Positions 41,536-49,340 of a stretch of 64,000 bases of DNA are shown here, piece by piece. Origin of the DNA: Clostridiaceae bacterium (lineage in GTDB: Bacteria; Bacillota; Clostridia; Lachnospirales; Lachnospiraceae); the NCBI GenBank assembly GCA_902362725.1, contig CABIXM010000012.1, positions 15,217 through 79,216 on the forward strand, given 5' to 3'. The notes beneath the pieces were generated by a model that was given only the letters and a program-made list of their open reading frames with translations, did not search any database and had not been told where the DNA came from. Numbering within the stretch: the first letter of the stretch is position 1; every line of letters starts with the position of its first letter. A program made the position numbers and the translations under genes.

Positions 41536-43013
41536 ATGAGATAAAAATTACATTCCAGAGTATCTGCCAACTCATCCAGGAGAAGCAGTTGAACATGGCC
41601 GAGAACTATGTGGCAATTGGCTATTATCTCCGGAAGGCCAGGGAAGCGGAGCTGTACAAGGACGGTGGTTATGCCTCTATCCACGAGATGGCAGCAGGAG
41701 AGTTTGGTATGGCCAGGCAGACGGCAGATCATTGTATGAAGATCAACGAGAAGTTTTCCGAGGGTGGCGATAGTCCTGCTCTGGAAGAGTCCTTCCGGAA
41801 ATATGGCAAGAGCCAGCTCCAGGAAATGCTGTATCTGACAGATGAGCAGCTGGAGGACGTTCGGCCGGAAATGACGGTGAAAGATATCCGGAATATCCGG
41901 AAGCCGGTAGAAGAGCCTGTGGAAGCACTGGAGCCCAAGCCAGAACTGAGGCAGGGAAGGAAGCCGACGGAAGAAGAACGGGATATCCTGGACGAATTGG
42001 CCAGAAAGCTGATTCGCACATATGAAGATTGGATGCTGAATGATTTTCAAGCTAGAGTATCAAATGTGAGGAAAAGTTATCGAGCTTTGTGGGAAATGCT
42101 TGGAGACAGAAGGTGTATTTGGTTTTCAGGAAAAAACGGTACATATCAAGCAGAGTTATTTGAGGATTACGTACAGCTGAGGGAGGAACATGACGGGTGC
42201 CTGGGAAATATCGAGCCATCCTATCTGGCCAATGCTATTCAGGAAATGTGGAACGAAGTAGCTTTTGAAGATATCAGAGCAGAAATACAGCAGGCCAGGG
42301 CTGAACCGGAAGGATGCTCGACGTCGAGCGAAGAACCGGAAGAAGAGCCGGAGGAGCAGATTCCCGGACAGGATTCCATCGAAGAACATCCGGAATGGCT
42401 TCCGAAAGATTATGAAAAGCCGAAGCCGCCAATCATCGAGGGAGAATGCCGGGAAGTGCAGCAGGAGGAAGAGACAGAAGAGTGCTCGACGTCGAGCATG
42501 GCGGAAGAGGAACTGTCCGATCTGGATATCCTGAAAGATAAACTGGAGCGGGAAAAGAGATTACTTGGTATCGCTTTGAAGACTATAGGAGCAGAGGATA
42601 GGCACACAAGGCAACAGAAACTTGTGGTGAGTGCTCTGGCAGCTGCAGTGTGTGACTTGGAGAATGCTGAAATACCTGCAGAAGAACCAGTACAGCCGGA
42701 ACTCCCGATACTGAAGAATAACGAACAGCGCAAGGAATGGCTGCGGAACTATAAGGAGTGGGGGCTCTGGTACGAGGACAAGCACATTGGAGCAAAATAT
42801 TACAAATACGATTTTCAGAACGGCGCCTGCCTGATAGCAGAGACGTATGAACAGAAAATCTGCGGAAGAATGCATGAAAGCAGTTACCTGCATCTGATAG
42901 GAGCTCCGAAAGACACGGCTGGTGCAAATAAATGGACTGTGCATGAACAGTATAACAGATTCCCGAATAGTGAGACGGAGCTGGTAGAATTTTTAAAGGA
43001 GTTGCAGAGATGA
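41532..43013 (+). CDS. Phage protein with acidic linker and CSTSS motifs
   Basis: 493 residues from ATG 41532 (overlaps the preceding stop). The N-terminal part (YVAIGYYLRKAREAELYKDG, then GMARQTADHCMKINEKF) resembles DNA-binding helical domains of DUF3102-like proteins. The middle is a Glu/Pro-rich linker carrying CSTSS twice, each coded by the palindrome GCTCGACGTCGAGC. The C-terminal domain (about 410-490) is aromatic-rich. Found in clostridial phages between replication genes; role unknown. Confidence 0.6.
   Translation: MNEIKITFQSICQLIQEKQLNMAENYVAIGYYLRKAREAELYKDGGYASIHEMAAGEFGMARQTADHCMKINEKFSEGGDSPALEESFRKYGKSQLQEMLYLTDEQLEDVRPEMTVKDIRNIRKPVEEPVEALEPKPELRQGRKPTEEERDILDELARKLIRTYEDWMLNDFQARVSNVRKSYRALWEMLGDRRCIWFSGKNGTYQAELFEDYVQLREEHDGCLGNIEPSYLANAIQEMWNEVAFEDIRAEIQQARAEPEGCSTSSEEPEEEPEEQIPGQDSIEEHPEWLPKDYEKPKPPIIEGECREVQQEEETEECSTSSMAEEELSDLDILKDKLEREKRLLGIALKTIGAEDRHTRQQKLVVSALAAAVCDLENAEIPAEEPVQPELPILKNNEQRKEWLRNYKEWGLWYEDKHIGAKYYKYDFQNGACLIAETYEQKICGRMHESSYLHLIGAPKDTAGANKWTVHEQYNRFPNSETELVEFLKELQR
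42316..42497. repeat. Two perfect 14-bp palindromes in a coding region
   Basis: GCTCGACGTCGAGC at 42316-42329 and again at 42484-42497, 168 bp apart, each coding Cys-Ser-Thr-Ser-Ser in frame. Confidence 0.75.
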
Positions 43014-43273
43014 CAGTAAAAGAAATGAAAAGGTTCCTGGACAAGTTTCCGGAGGAACAGGATGTCGTTGTGATAGCTGTCCGGCCGCAGGCACGAAAAA
43101 AATATAATGTCACCGGCCTGGTAATGCTTACAGAACTGGCCTATCCGGTCATTGGTGTGGAGTTGGGAGCGGCGCATGAGTTTGATGAGCAAGAGAGAGC
43201 ATGTGCAGAAGCGGATGAGAGAACAGCACAATGGTCAGAGCATTTTAAAAACCGGTTTAATCGGATTGTATAG
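43010..43273 (+). CDS. Small phage protein, 87 residues
   Basis: ATGA overlap with the preceding gene. Begins MTVKEMKRFLDKFPEEQDVV, a pattern frequent in small phage proteins of Firmicutes. Unknown role. Confidence 0.6.
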   Translation: MTVKEMKRFLDKFPEEQDVVVIAVRPQARKKYNVTGLVMLTELAYPVIGVELGAAHEFDEQERACAEADERTAQWSEHFKNRFNRIV

Positions 43274-43286
43274 GGAGGAGAATCTT

Positions 43287-43853
43287 ATGAAAAGTGTTGA
43301 GCAGACAATAATAAATATTTCTAAGGGCAATCCTGGATGTATGCAGTTTTGTTTTGAGTTATTTGAGAAAGGAGGGTATGAAGCGCTCCTCATGCTTGCA
43401 GAGACTGGACTGACAGGCAGCAGGGCATATCAGCTATGGAACGACTGTTGTAGCAGAGACGTGGAAAAAGCTATCAAGGTGCTTCGGTATAGAAGAGAGG
43501 ACCGGATCACAGAGAAAGAATTGAAGGAACATGTTTATCAGCCATGGGGGAAGCCATTTGACTTGGAAGAAATTAAAAAGAGGGAAGCTGTAAAACCAGA
43601 GGGCGGTTTTTTGAAAGAAAGATATGGGATGGTGCTGATTAGAAAGACACCTGAAGGCACTTGCCCCATGTGTGCGGTGAAACATGATCCGGCTCAACCT
43701 CACAACCTTCAAAGTCTTACATATCAGTATAAATTTTATGACGAGCATGGAAGATGGCCAACCTGGGAGGATGCAATGGAGCATTGTACCAAAGAGGTAC
43801 AGCAGTTCTGGATCCAGTCATTGAAGGAGAGAGGGGTGGAAATTGATGAATAG
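43287..43853 (+). CDS. Phage protein, 188 residues
   Basis: ATG 43287 after GGGAGGAG. A helical N-terminal part (GCMQFCFELFEKGGYEALLM) and a C-terminal part with CPMCAVKHDPAQPH, a possible zinc site. Unknown role. Confidence 0.55.
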   Translation: MKSVEQTIINISKGNPGCMQFCFELFEKGGYEALLMLAETGLTGSRAYQLWNDCCSRDVEKAIKVLRYRREDRITEKELKEHVYQPWGKPFDLEEIKKREAVKPEGGFLKERYGMVLIRKTPEGTCPMCAVKHDPAQPHNLQSLTYQYKFYDEHGRWPTWEDAMEHCTKEVQQFWIQSLKERGVEIDE

Positions 43854-44127
43854 ACGGCAGGCAAAGAAAAAGTATAAAAAAGTGTATGGACATAATCCGC
43901 CGACAGTGAGAAAGCAGTTGTATGAATTGCAACGGACGTTCCATGAAGCAGCTGAGGCCATAACAAGTGTAAACAAATCTTTATATAACTTGTTAGATAT
44001 AACGACACAGAATATTTTGAAAATGAAAGCACAGCATCAGGCAGAGGCAGGGCCGGACGTGCAGGTGGAAGTGGCAATGATGTTGTCAAAGAAAAGGAAA
44101 GATGGAAAGAGGAGGAAGCGTAGATGA
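43843..44127 (+). CDS. Small basic phage protein
   Basis: 94 residues; overlaps the previous gene by 11 nt and ssb by 4 nt. Basic at both ends (RRQAKKKYKKVYG; SKKRKDGKRRKRR), possibly nucleic-acid binding. Unknown family. Confidence 0.55.
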   Translation: MMNRRQAKKKYKKVYGHNPPTVRKQLYELQRTFHEAAEAITSVNKSLYNLLDITTQNILKMKAQHQAEAGPDVQVEVAMMLSKKRKDGKRRKRR

Positions 44128-44561
44128 ACAAAGTAATACTGATAGGGCGTTTGACCCGCGATCCGGATATAAGATATACGCAGGGGACAGAGCCCATGTG
44201 TGTGGCACGGTATGCGCTGGCGGTGGACAGGCGGTATAAACGGGAAGGGGAGCAGACGGCAGATTTTATTAACTGTGTAGCCTTCGGAAAGAATGGGGAA
44301 TTTGTAGAGAAGTATCTGGTGAAGGGCACAAAGGTAGCTGTTGTTGGCCGGATCCAGACCGGAAGCTATACAAACCGGGAAGGACAGAAAGTGTATACCA
44401 CGGATGTGGTGGTGGAGGAGCATGAGTTCGCGGAGTCCAAAAAGGCAGCAGGAGAGACAGCAGACAGTCCGGGCACATCGGCAGCAGGATTCGGGGAGCC
44501 GAATGCAGACGGCTTCATGAATATTCCGGACGGAATCGATGAGGAGCTGCCGTTCACTTAA
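44124..44561 (+). CDS. ssb: Single-stranded DNA-binding protein
   Basis: 145 residues. OB fold from MNKVILIGRLTRDPDIRY to VVVEEHEF, a flexible Gly/Ser/Pro linker, and the acidic tip DEELPFT used to dock partner proteins. Coats phage single strands during replication. Confidence 0.94.
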   Translation: MNKVILIGRLTRDPDIRYTQGTEPMCVARYALAVDRRYKREGEQTADFINCVAFGKNGEFVEKYLVKGTKVAVVGRIQTGSYTNREGQKVYTTDVVVEEHEFAESKKAAGETADSPGTSAAGFGEPNADGFMNIPDGIDEELPFT

Positions 44562-44578
44562 TGAGAGGGGTGTGAGCA

Positions 44579-44980
44579 ATGACACGGAAAGAACTAAATG
44601 GGTACATAAGATATAAGCAGGAGATAAAGCTCCTGGAGACAGAACTGGAGGAAATGAAGAATACAGACGCCGGACTGGGGAATGATACGGTGTTTGATTA
44701 TCGTTCCGGATATCCAAAACCTCAAAGTGTGGTTGGATTTGATGAAAAAAAGTATGAAAATCGAAAAAAGAGACTTGACAAGCGAGTTCGTCAAATTCGG
44801 GAAATTGAGGACTGGATCGAGAAAATTGAAGATACAGAAATCAGATTAGTATTTCAGCTCAGATATTTTGAAAATCTGTCCTGGGTCAAAATTGCTGATA
44901 AAACCGGGCATTCCGGGCGTCCTGATTATGTGAGGATTGTATTGAGAGACAGATATCTGGAAAAAAATTCGATAAAATAA
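44579..44980 (+). CDS. RinA/ArpU-like late transcription activator
   Basis: 133 residues. Coiled-coil N terminus (LLETELEEMKNTDAG) and a C-terminal sigma-region-4-like segment (RLVFQLRYFENLSWVKIADK, then VRIVLRDRYL). Proteins of this kind switch on late genes. The three GTTCGTT repeats 8 bp after its stop are the likely binding sites. Confidence 0.8.
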   Translation: MTRKELNGYIRYKQEIKLLETELEEMKNTDAGLGNDTVFDYRSGYPKPQSVVGFDEKKYENRKKRLDKRVRQIREIEDWIEKIEDTEIRLVFQLRYFENLSWVKIADKTGHSGRPDYVRIVLRDRYLEKNSIK

Positions 44981-44987
44981 TAAAATT

Positions 44988-45019
44988 GTTCGTTCAGTTC
45001 GTTTTGTTCGTTTTATAAT
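44988..45019 (+). promoter_or_regulatory. Late promoter with three activator sites
   Basis: GTTCGTT at 44988-44994, 44997-45003 and 45006-45012 (9-bp period), ending 1 bp before TATAAT (45014-45019). No -35 box, as expected for an activator-dependent promoter. Confidence 0.75.
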
Positions 45020-45023
45020 AAGA

Positions 45024-45199
45024 ATGAGCCAGAGGGCCAAGCGGGTTCCCATAGCCAGCAAGGCCCAAGGCTCCGGTGTCTGATTACACCTTACCAAACC
45101 TCTCCAGATATCAAAGCACCGGGCAGCCAGGAAAAGACCTGAAGCTGACCGGTGCTTTCTGTATGCCATTTTCCGGCGGTTGAAACCCAGACCGCCGGA
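45024..45199 (+). ncRNA. Structured leader of the late transcript
   Basis: No gene. Four stems follow the late promoter: nested GAGCC/GGCTC and GGGCC/GGCCC (45026-45073), GGTGT/ACACC (45075-45090), AAAGCACCGG/CCGGTGCTTT (45113-45158) and TCCGGCGGT/ACCGCCGGA (45172-45199). It may be an antitermination or processing leader, or an independent small RNA. Confidence 0.6.
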
Positions 45200-45216
45200 C
45201 CTCCTCGAAAAAACTC

Positions 45217-45260
45217 TTGACTTTTGTGTTACCAAATGATATTATTTATGTGTAACCAAA
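45217..45260 (+). promoter_or_regulatory. Promoter with direct-repeat operator for the RHH gene
   Basis: TTGACT (45217-45222), 17 bp, TATTAT (45240-45245). GTGTTACCAAA (45226-45236) and GTGTAACCAAA (45250-45260) repeat 24 bp apart, a plausible Arc-type autoregulatory site. Confidence 0.65.
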
Positions 45261-45276
45261 AGAAAGGAGGGTAGGG

Positions 45277-45450
45277 ATGTCACCAAGAACAGGTAGACCA
45301 ACTGATTCACCTAAAAGACATGATACCAGGATAAGGATGTCGGATGAAGATATAGAGATTTTAGAGTATTGTTGCAAAGCAACAGGAAAATCTAAAGCAG
45401 ATGTGATAAGAGATGGAATCAGGGAAGTCTATGCCAAGATAAAAAAATAG
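45277..45450 (+). CDS. Ribbon-helix-helix (Arc/CopG-like) repressor
   Basis: 57 residues; AAAGGAGGG precedes ATG 45277. The strand DTRIRMSDEDIEILEY and helices CKATGKSKADVIRDGIREVY follow the RHH fold. Small enough to be missed by gene callers. It precedes an antirepressor-like gene, as Arc precedes Ant in P22. A hairpin AGATTCA/TGAATCT follows the stop. Confidence 0.8.
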   Translation: MSPRTGRPTDSPKRHDTRIRMSDEDIEILEYCCKATGKSKADVIRDGIREVYAKIKK

Positions 45451-45570
45451 AGATTCACCCACCAGCCAAAGTAGTTTGAATCTCTATAAGGGAAGAAGTT
45501 ATCTTCTGTAAATATTATAATGCAGATGGTGACTTCTTTCAAGAACCAAATTTGAAAGGAGGACTTATTT

Positions 45571-46272
45571 ATGCAGTTACCACGGGTAGTGGAAATAAAA
45601 GGTATCCGGGTTCTCACCACGCACCAGATTGCAGAATCCTATGAGGTTAAAGAGATCCAGATAAGCCAAAATTTTAAAAATAACAGACAGCGGTTCATTG
45701 AAGGCAAACACTACATATCTCTTTCAGGCGATGAATTAAGAGCATTTAAGAACCAGTTAGAAAAAATCGAAGTGGTCAAGTCAAGAACATCGCATCTGTA
45801 TCTTTGGACGGAAAAAGGTGCTCTGCTCCATGCCAAGTCTTTAAATACGGACAAAGCATGGCAGGTATATGATTACCTGGTAGATTTCTATTTCAGAATA
45901 AAAGAAGAAAAGTCTATTCTGACAAGTACAAAGCCAGAAGAAAAGGAGCTCTTGGAAATAGATAATCCTATCCGCGTGTTCCGGGAACTGATGGAGTTGG
46001 CGGAATGTAGAGGGATAAAAGTCCAGTCAGCAACGTTACAGGGATACAAGAGCAGGTTGAAAGATGACAAAATTGCAATAAAAAACAATCTTTCGATGAA
46101 TCAGGTTATTTTTGAATTAGCTTATGAGCTTTCTCATGCAATTATCCATGACAAATGTGGGAATATGTTGGATAAAGAGGATTGGGATAAATACCATCAG
46201 CGAGCATGGAGAGCAGCATTTATGCTGATTGAGGCTTTAAGCATAAAAGTGGCATGGGGTAAAGGTAATTAA
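45571..46272 (+). CDS. ORF6N-domain antirepressor-like protein
   Basis: 233 residues; AAAGGAGG precedes the ATG. The N-terminal ORF6N domain begins VVEIKGIRVLTTHQIAESYE and continues with FIEGKHYISLSGDELRAFKN and LYLWTEKGALLHAKS. The C-terminal half is helical. ORF6N proteins commonly act as phage antirepressors. Lies among late genes, like the immI antirepressor of P22. Confidence 0.82.
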   Translation: MQLPRVVEIKGIRVLTTHQIAESYEVKEIQISQNFKNNRQRFIEGKHYISLSGDELRAFKNQLEKIEVVKSRTSHLYLWTEKGALLHAKSLNTDKAWQVYDYLVDFYFRIKEEKSILTSTKPEEKELLEIDNPIRVFRELMELAECRGIKVQSATLQGYKSRLKDDKIAIKNNLSMNQVIFELAYELSHAIIHDKCGNMLDKEDWDKYHQRAWRAAFMLIEALSIKVAWGKGN

Positions 46273-46285
46273 AGAGATAAAATGA

Positions 46286-46326
46286 TGGCCGAGCGGCAGC
46301 AGGAGATAAAACCTACTGCCGCTCAT
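46286..46326. terminator. Bidirectional hairpin terminator
   Basis: GAGCGGCAG and CTGCCGCTC arms (46291-46323) lie between the convergent antirepressor and HTH genes. Confidence 0.6.
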
Positions 46327-46330
46327 TCTA

Positions 46331-46519
46331 CTACGGAAAAGTTCGCCCTGCCAGCTCATCCAGCGAGACTTCCAGAACGTCGGCCAGCTTGATGGCAGTG
46401 TCGAGTTTACAGTTATCATTCTTCTCAATATCCTGAATGGTACGCCGGGGCACGCCGGACAGCTCCACAAGCTGGGGAACAGACAGACCTTTCTGCAGGC
46501 GCAGTTCTTTTAATCGCAT
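46331..46519 (-). CDS. Small Xre HTH repressor
   Basis: 62 residues from ATG 46519, after AGGAGG. HTH: KGLSVPQLVELSGVPRRTIQ, then KLADVLEVSLDELAGR. Last gene of a minus-strand set of three small genes inside the late region. Probably acts on the palindrome in the promoter at 46903-46931. Confidence 0.75.
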   Translation of the reverse strand: MRLKELRLQKGLSVPQLVELSGVPRRTIQDIEKNDNCKLDTAIKLADVLEVSLDELAGRTFP

Positions 46520-46680
46520 GAGTGATTCCTCCTCTTGCAGAGAATGTAGAGGACGGTGGCAAGGAGCCAGGCAATCCATTTGATGAAATCAAAAACGGTA
46601 GGTGAGTAAAATTCACCACGGAACCCTTCAACGAGGAAGAGAACAAACAGAACCAATAATACAACACGATATATTTTCAT
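46510..46680 (-). CDS. Small membrane protein, 56 residues
   Basis: ATG 46680; two hydrophobic helices (YRVVLLVLFVLFLVEGF and WIAWLLATVLYILCK). Overlaps the HTH gene by 10 nt. Weak ribosome site. Unknown role, possibly superinfection exclusion. Confidence 0.5.
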   Translation of the reverse strand: MKIYRVVLLVLFVLFLVEGFRGEFYSPTVFDFIKWIAWLLATVLYILCKRRNHSCD

Positions 46681-46742
46681 AGTTACAAAACGAATGAATG
46701 TGGTATAATGAGAGAGAAGAGGAAGGGGCCGAAGCCCCATTC

Positions 46743-46871
46743 CTACTTCTTCTTTTTCTTAGACCTTTTGGATTTGTTCTTGAACGTCTTGACTATCAGG
46801 CAGATGGCGGTGACGATTGCAAGAGCGGCTTCCGAAAGGTCTTTGATTATCTCGCTTATCTCGGAATTCAT
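46743..46871 (-). CDS. Small membrane protein, 42 residues
   Basis: ATG 46871 after AAAGGAGG. One membrane helix (AALAIVTAICLIVKTF) followed by a Lys/Arg-rich tail. First gene of the minus-strand trio, directly after its promoter. Confidence 0.6.
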   Translation of the reverse strand: MNSEISEIIKDLSEAALAIVTAICLIVKTFKNKSKRSKKKKK

Positions 46872-46902
46872 TCGCTTTCCTCCTTTCCTTTAATGTAATT
46901 AT

Positions 46903-46931
46903 ATTATAGCACGTTTTAACGTGCTGGTCAA
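46903..46931 (-). promoter_or_regulatory. Minus-strand promoter with operator in the spacer
   Basis: TTGACC (46926-46931), 17 bp, TATAAT (46903-46908). The inverted repeat AGCACG-TTTTAA-CGTGCT (46908-46925) fills the spacer, the same design as the cassette promoters at 34485 and 38130. Confidence 0.7.
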
Positions 46932-46945
46932 GGGAAATATATGAA

Positions 46946-47251
46946 ATGGCAAAAGAATATGCAAAGAGTTTTTACAAGTCGAAAGCTTGGCAGCACTGTC
47001 GCAATGAATATGCAAAGAGCGTCAACTGGCTTTGCGAGGATTGTTTGGAACAGGGAATATATAAGGCGGGAGAGATTGTACATCATGTTATTGAGATTAC
47101 ACCGGAGAACATCCATGATCCAATGGTAACTTTGAACTGGGATAACCTGCGGCTGGTATGCCGGGAATGTCATGCGGAAAAGCACGGCGAGAAAATAAAA
47201 CGATACAGCGTTGATGAATACGGATTTGTAAAGACAAGGGACGGCAGATAG
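46946..47251 (+). CDS. HNH endonuclease next to terminase
   Basis: 101 residues. Zinc-Cys pairs CEDC and CREC frame the HNH core HHVIEITPENIHDP and NWDNLRLVC. Such proteins beside terS assist DNA cleavage during HK97-type packaging. Confidence 0.9.
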   Translation: MAKEYAKSFYKSKAWQHCRNEYAKSVNWLCEDCLEQGIYKAGEIVHHVIEITPENIHDPMVTLNWDNLRLVCRECHAEKHGEKIKRYSVDEYGFVKTRDGR

Positions 47252-47354
47252 CCCCCCTTATGCACGGGTGAAAATAGCTTTATGGAGACCGGGCAGTGGA
47301 GGTTGATTTTCCTCTCCGGGGTGCGCAGGAATTTTTTTGGAAAGGAGGCCCGAC

Positions 47355-47696
47355 ATGGCAGGAAAAACGATAACTTATAACAGTTTGATGGAAATGGCTC
47401 GTAGATATCAGGTGGATGAAAATGAATTGTTTATCGCGGCGGCCAAGCAGTTTATGATACAACGCAATGTGATATGCAAGATAGAAAAGCAGATCAAAGA
47501 GGATGGAGGCCTCGTATCTTCCAAGGAATATGTGAAGGGCCGTGAAAACATCTGTGCCCATCCGCTTGTGAGAGAACTTCCAAAGCATGCGGATAGCGCA
47601 AACAAGACCATGGCAGTGATGTTGGATATCATCAAGACCTTTGGAAAAGAACCGGTACCGAAGGGAAAGCTGCAGGAGCTGTTGGCGGATGAATAA
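47355..47696 (+). CDS. Terminase small subunit (P27 family-like)
   Basis: ATG 47355 after AAAGGAGG. 113 residues, helical; HPLVRELPKHADSANKTM and a C-terminal LDIIKTFGKEP are typical of P27-type small terminases. Recognises phage DNA for packaging. Overlaps the large-subunit start. Confidence 0.82.
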   Translation: MAGKTITYNSLMEMARRYQVDENELFIAAAKQFMIQRNVICKIEKQIKEDGGLVSSKEYVKGRENICAHPLVRELPKHADSANKTMAVMLDIIKTFGKEPVPKGKLQELLADE

Positions 47697-49338
47697 TTTT
47701 ATACTGGAATATTACCAGGGCATACAGGATGGCTCTATCGTAGTCGGGAAATGGATAAAACTTTTTTATGAATATATTATAAAAGGGCTGGAAAATCAGT
47801 CCTTTTATTTTAACCAGAAAAGGGCAAATAAGGCTATCCGGTTTATCGAAAACTTTTGTCATCATTCAGAGGGAAGAAATGATTTGCTGAAGCTGGAACT
47901 GTGGCAGAAGGCAACTATATCGGTTATTTTCGGAATCGTAGATGAAAAAGAAATCCGGGTATTTCGAGAGGTTCTGATTGTAGAGGGGCGTAAAAATGGA
48001 AAGACACTGCTTGCATCCGGAATCATGGAGTGCTGCGTTTACACAGATGGAGAATATGGTGCAAAGGTGTTCTGTGTAGCTCCAAAGCTGGACCAGGCGG
48101 ATCTGGTATATTCAGCATTCTGGCAGACAATTGAGGCAGAGCCTGAATTGATGGCAATCACGAAAAAGAGAAAGTCGGACTATTACATTGAGAGCACCAA
48201 CAGCTCCGTGAAGAAAATTGCTTTCAACGCTAAGAAATCAGATGGTTTTAATCCACATCTTACCATTTGCGATGAGATTGCGTCCTGGCCGGGAGTTCAG
48301 GGCTTGAAGCAGTACGAGGTTATGAAGTCGGCGCTTGGAGCCAGAAAACAGCCACTGATTGTGTCCATATCCACTTCCGGATATGAGAATGAAGGGATTT
48401 ATGATGAATTAATCAAGAGGAGCACACGCTTTTTACTGGGGGATTCCAGAGAAAAGCGTCTGGCTCCTTTTTTGTACATGATTGATGATATCCAGAAATG
48501 GAACGACATCAATGAACTGCGGAAAAGCAATCCGAACTTGGGTGTGTCAGTGTCGGTGGACTACCTGTTGGAAGAGATTGCGATTGCCGAAGGAAGCCTG
48601 TCAAAGAAAGCAGAGTTCCTGACGAAGTACTGCAACATCAAACAGAACAGTTCTCAGGCATGGCTAGCGACGCAGGATATAGAGAAGATTTCAGGAGAAC
48701 ATCTGGATCTGGAGGACTTCCGGAACAGCTACTGCGTGGGCGGCATCGATCTGTCCAGAACTACAGACCTGACGGCCTGCCTGGTTGTGATTGAAAAAGA
48801 GAGGCTACTGTATGTATTTGCAAAGTTCTTTATGCCGGCTGAAAAGATAGAGGAAGCGACGGCAAGGGACGGCCTTCCCTACTCTGCGTATGTGCAACGG
48901 GGATTGCTGCAGCTGTCCGGGGACAATTTTATTGATTATCGTGACTGTTATACCTGGTTTTGCCATTTGGTAGAAGACTACCAGATCTATCCGTTACAGG
49001 TAGGATATGACCGGTATACGGCCCAGTATTTGGTTCAGGATATGAAGCAGTACGGATTCCACATGGATGATGTGTTTCAGGGATATAACCTGACACCGGT
49101 AATCAGAGAGACGGAGGGTACGGTTAAAGATGGAGTATTCCGGATAGGGGATAATGATTTACTGAAAATACATCTGCTGAATGCGGCTTTGAAAACAGAG
49201 GCGGAGAGCGGCAGAAGCAAGCTGGTGAAGCTGGGGCAGTATGAGCATGTGGATGGAACAGCAGCGCTTTTGGATGCTATGACGGTGCGCCAGAAATGGT
49301 ACGCAGATATTGGTGAACAGCTGAGAAATGAGGAATAA
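47689..49338 (+). CDS. Terminase large subunit
   Basis: 549 residues from ATG 47689, overlapping the small-subunit stop. ATPase motifs VEGRKNGKTLLASG (Walker A) and LTICDEIASW (Walker B), then nuclease-domain acidic residues in CVGGIDLSRTTDLT. It drives DNA into the prohead and cuts it. Confidence 0.94.
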   Translation: MNNFILEYYQGIQDGSIVVGKWIKLFYEYIIKGLENQSFYFNQKRANKAIRFIENFCHHSEGRNDLLKLELWQKATISVIFGIVDEKEIRVFREVLIVEGRKNGKTLLASGIMECCVYTDGEYGAKVFCVAPKLDQADLVYSAFWQTIEAEPELMAITKKRKSDYYIESTNSSVKKIAFNAKKSDGFNPHLTICDEIASWPGVQGLKQYEVMKSALGARKQPLIVSISTSGYENEGIYDELIKRSTRFLLGDSREKRLAPFLYMIDDIQKWNDINELRKSNPNLGVSVSVDYLLEEIAIAEGSLSKKAEFLTKYCNIKQNSSQAWLATQDIEKISGEHLDLEDFRNSYCVGGIDLSRTTDLTACLVVIEKERLLYVFAKFFMPAEKIEEATARDGLPYSAYVQRGLLQLSGDNFIDYRDCYTWFCHLVEDYQIYPLQVGYDRYTAQYLVQDMKQYGFHMDDVFQGYNLTPVIRETEGTVKDGVFRIGDNDLLKIHLLNAALKTEAESGRSKLVKLGQYEHVDGTAALLDAMTVRQKWYADIGEQLRNEE

Positions 49339-49340
49339 AC

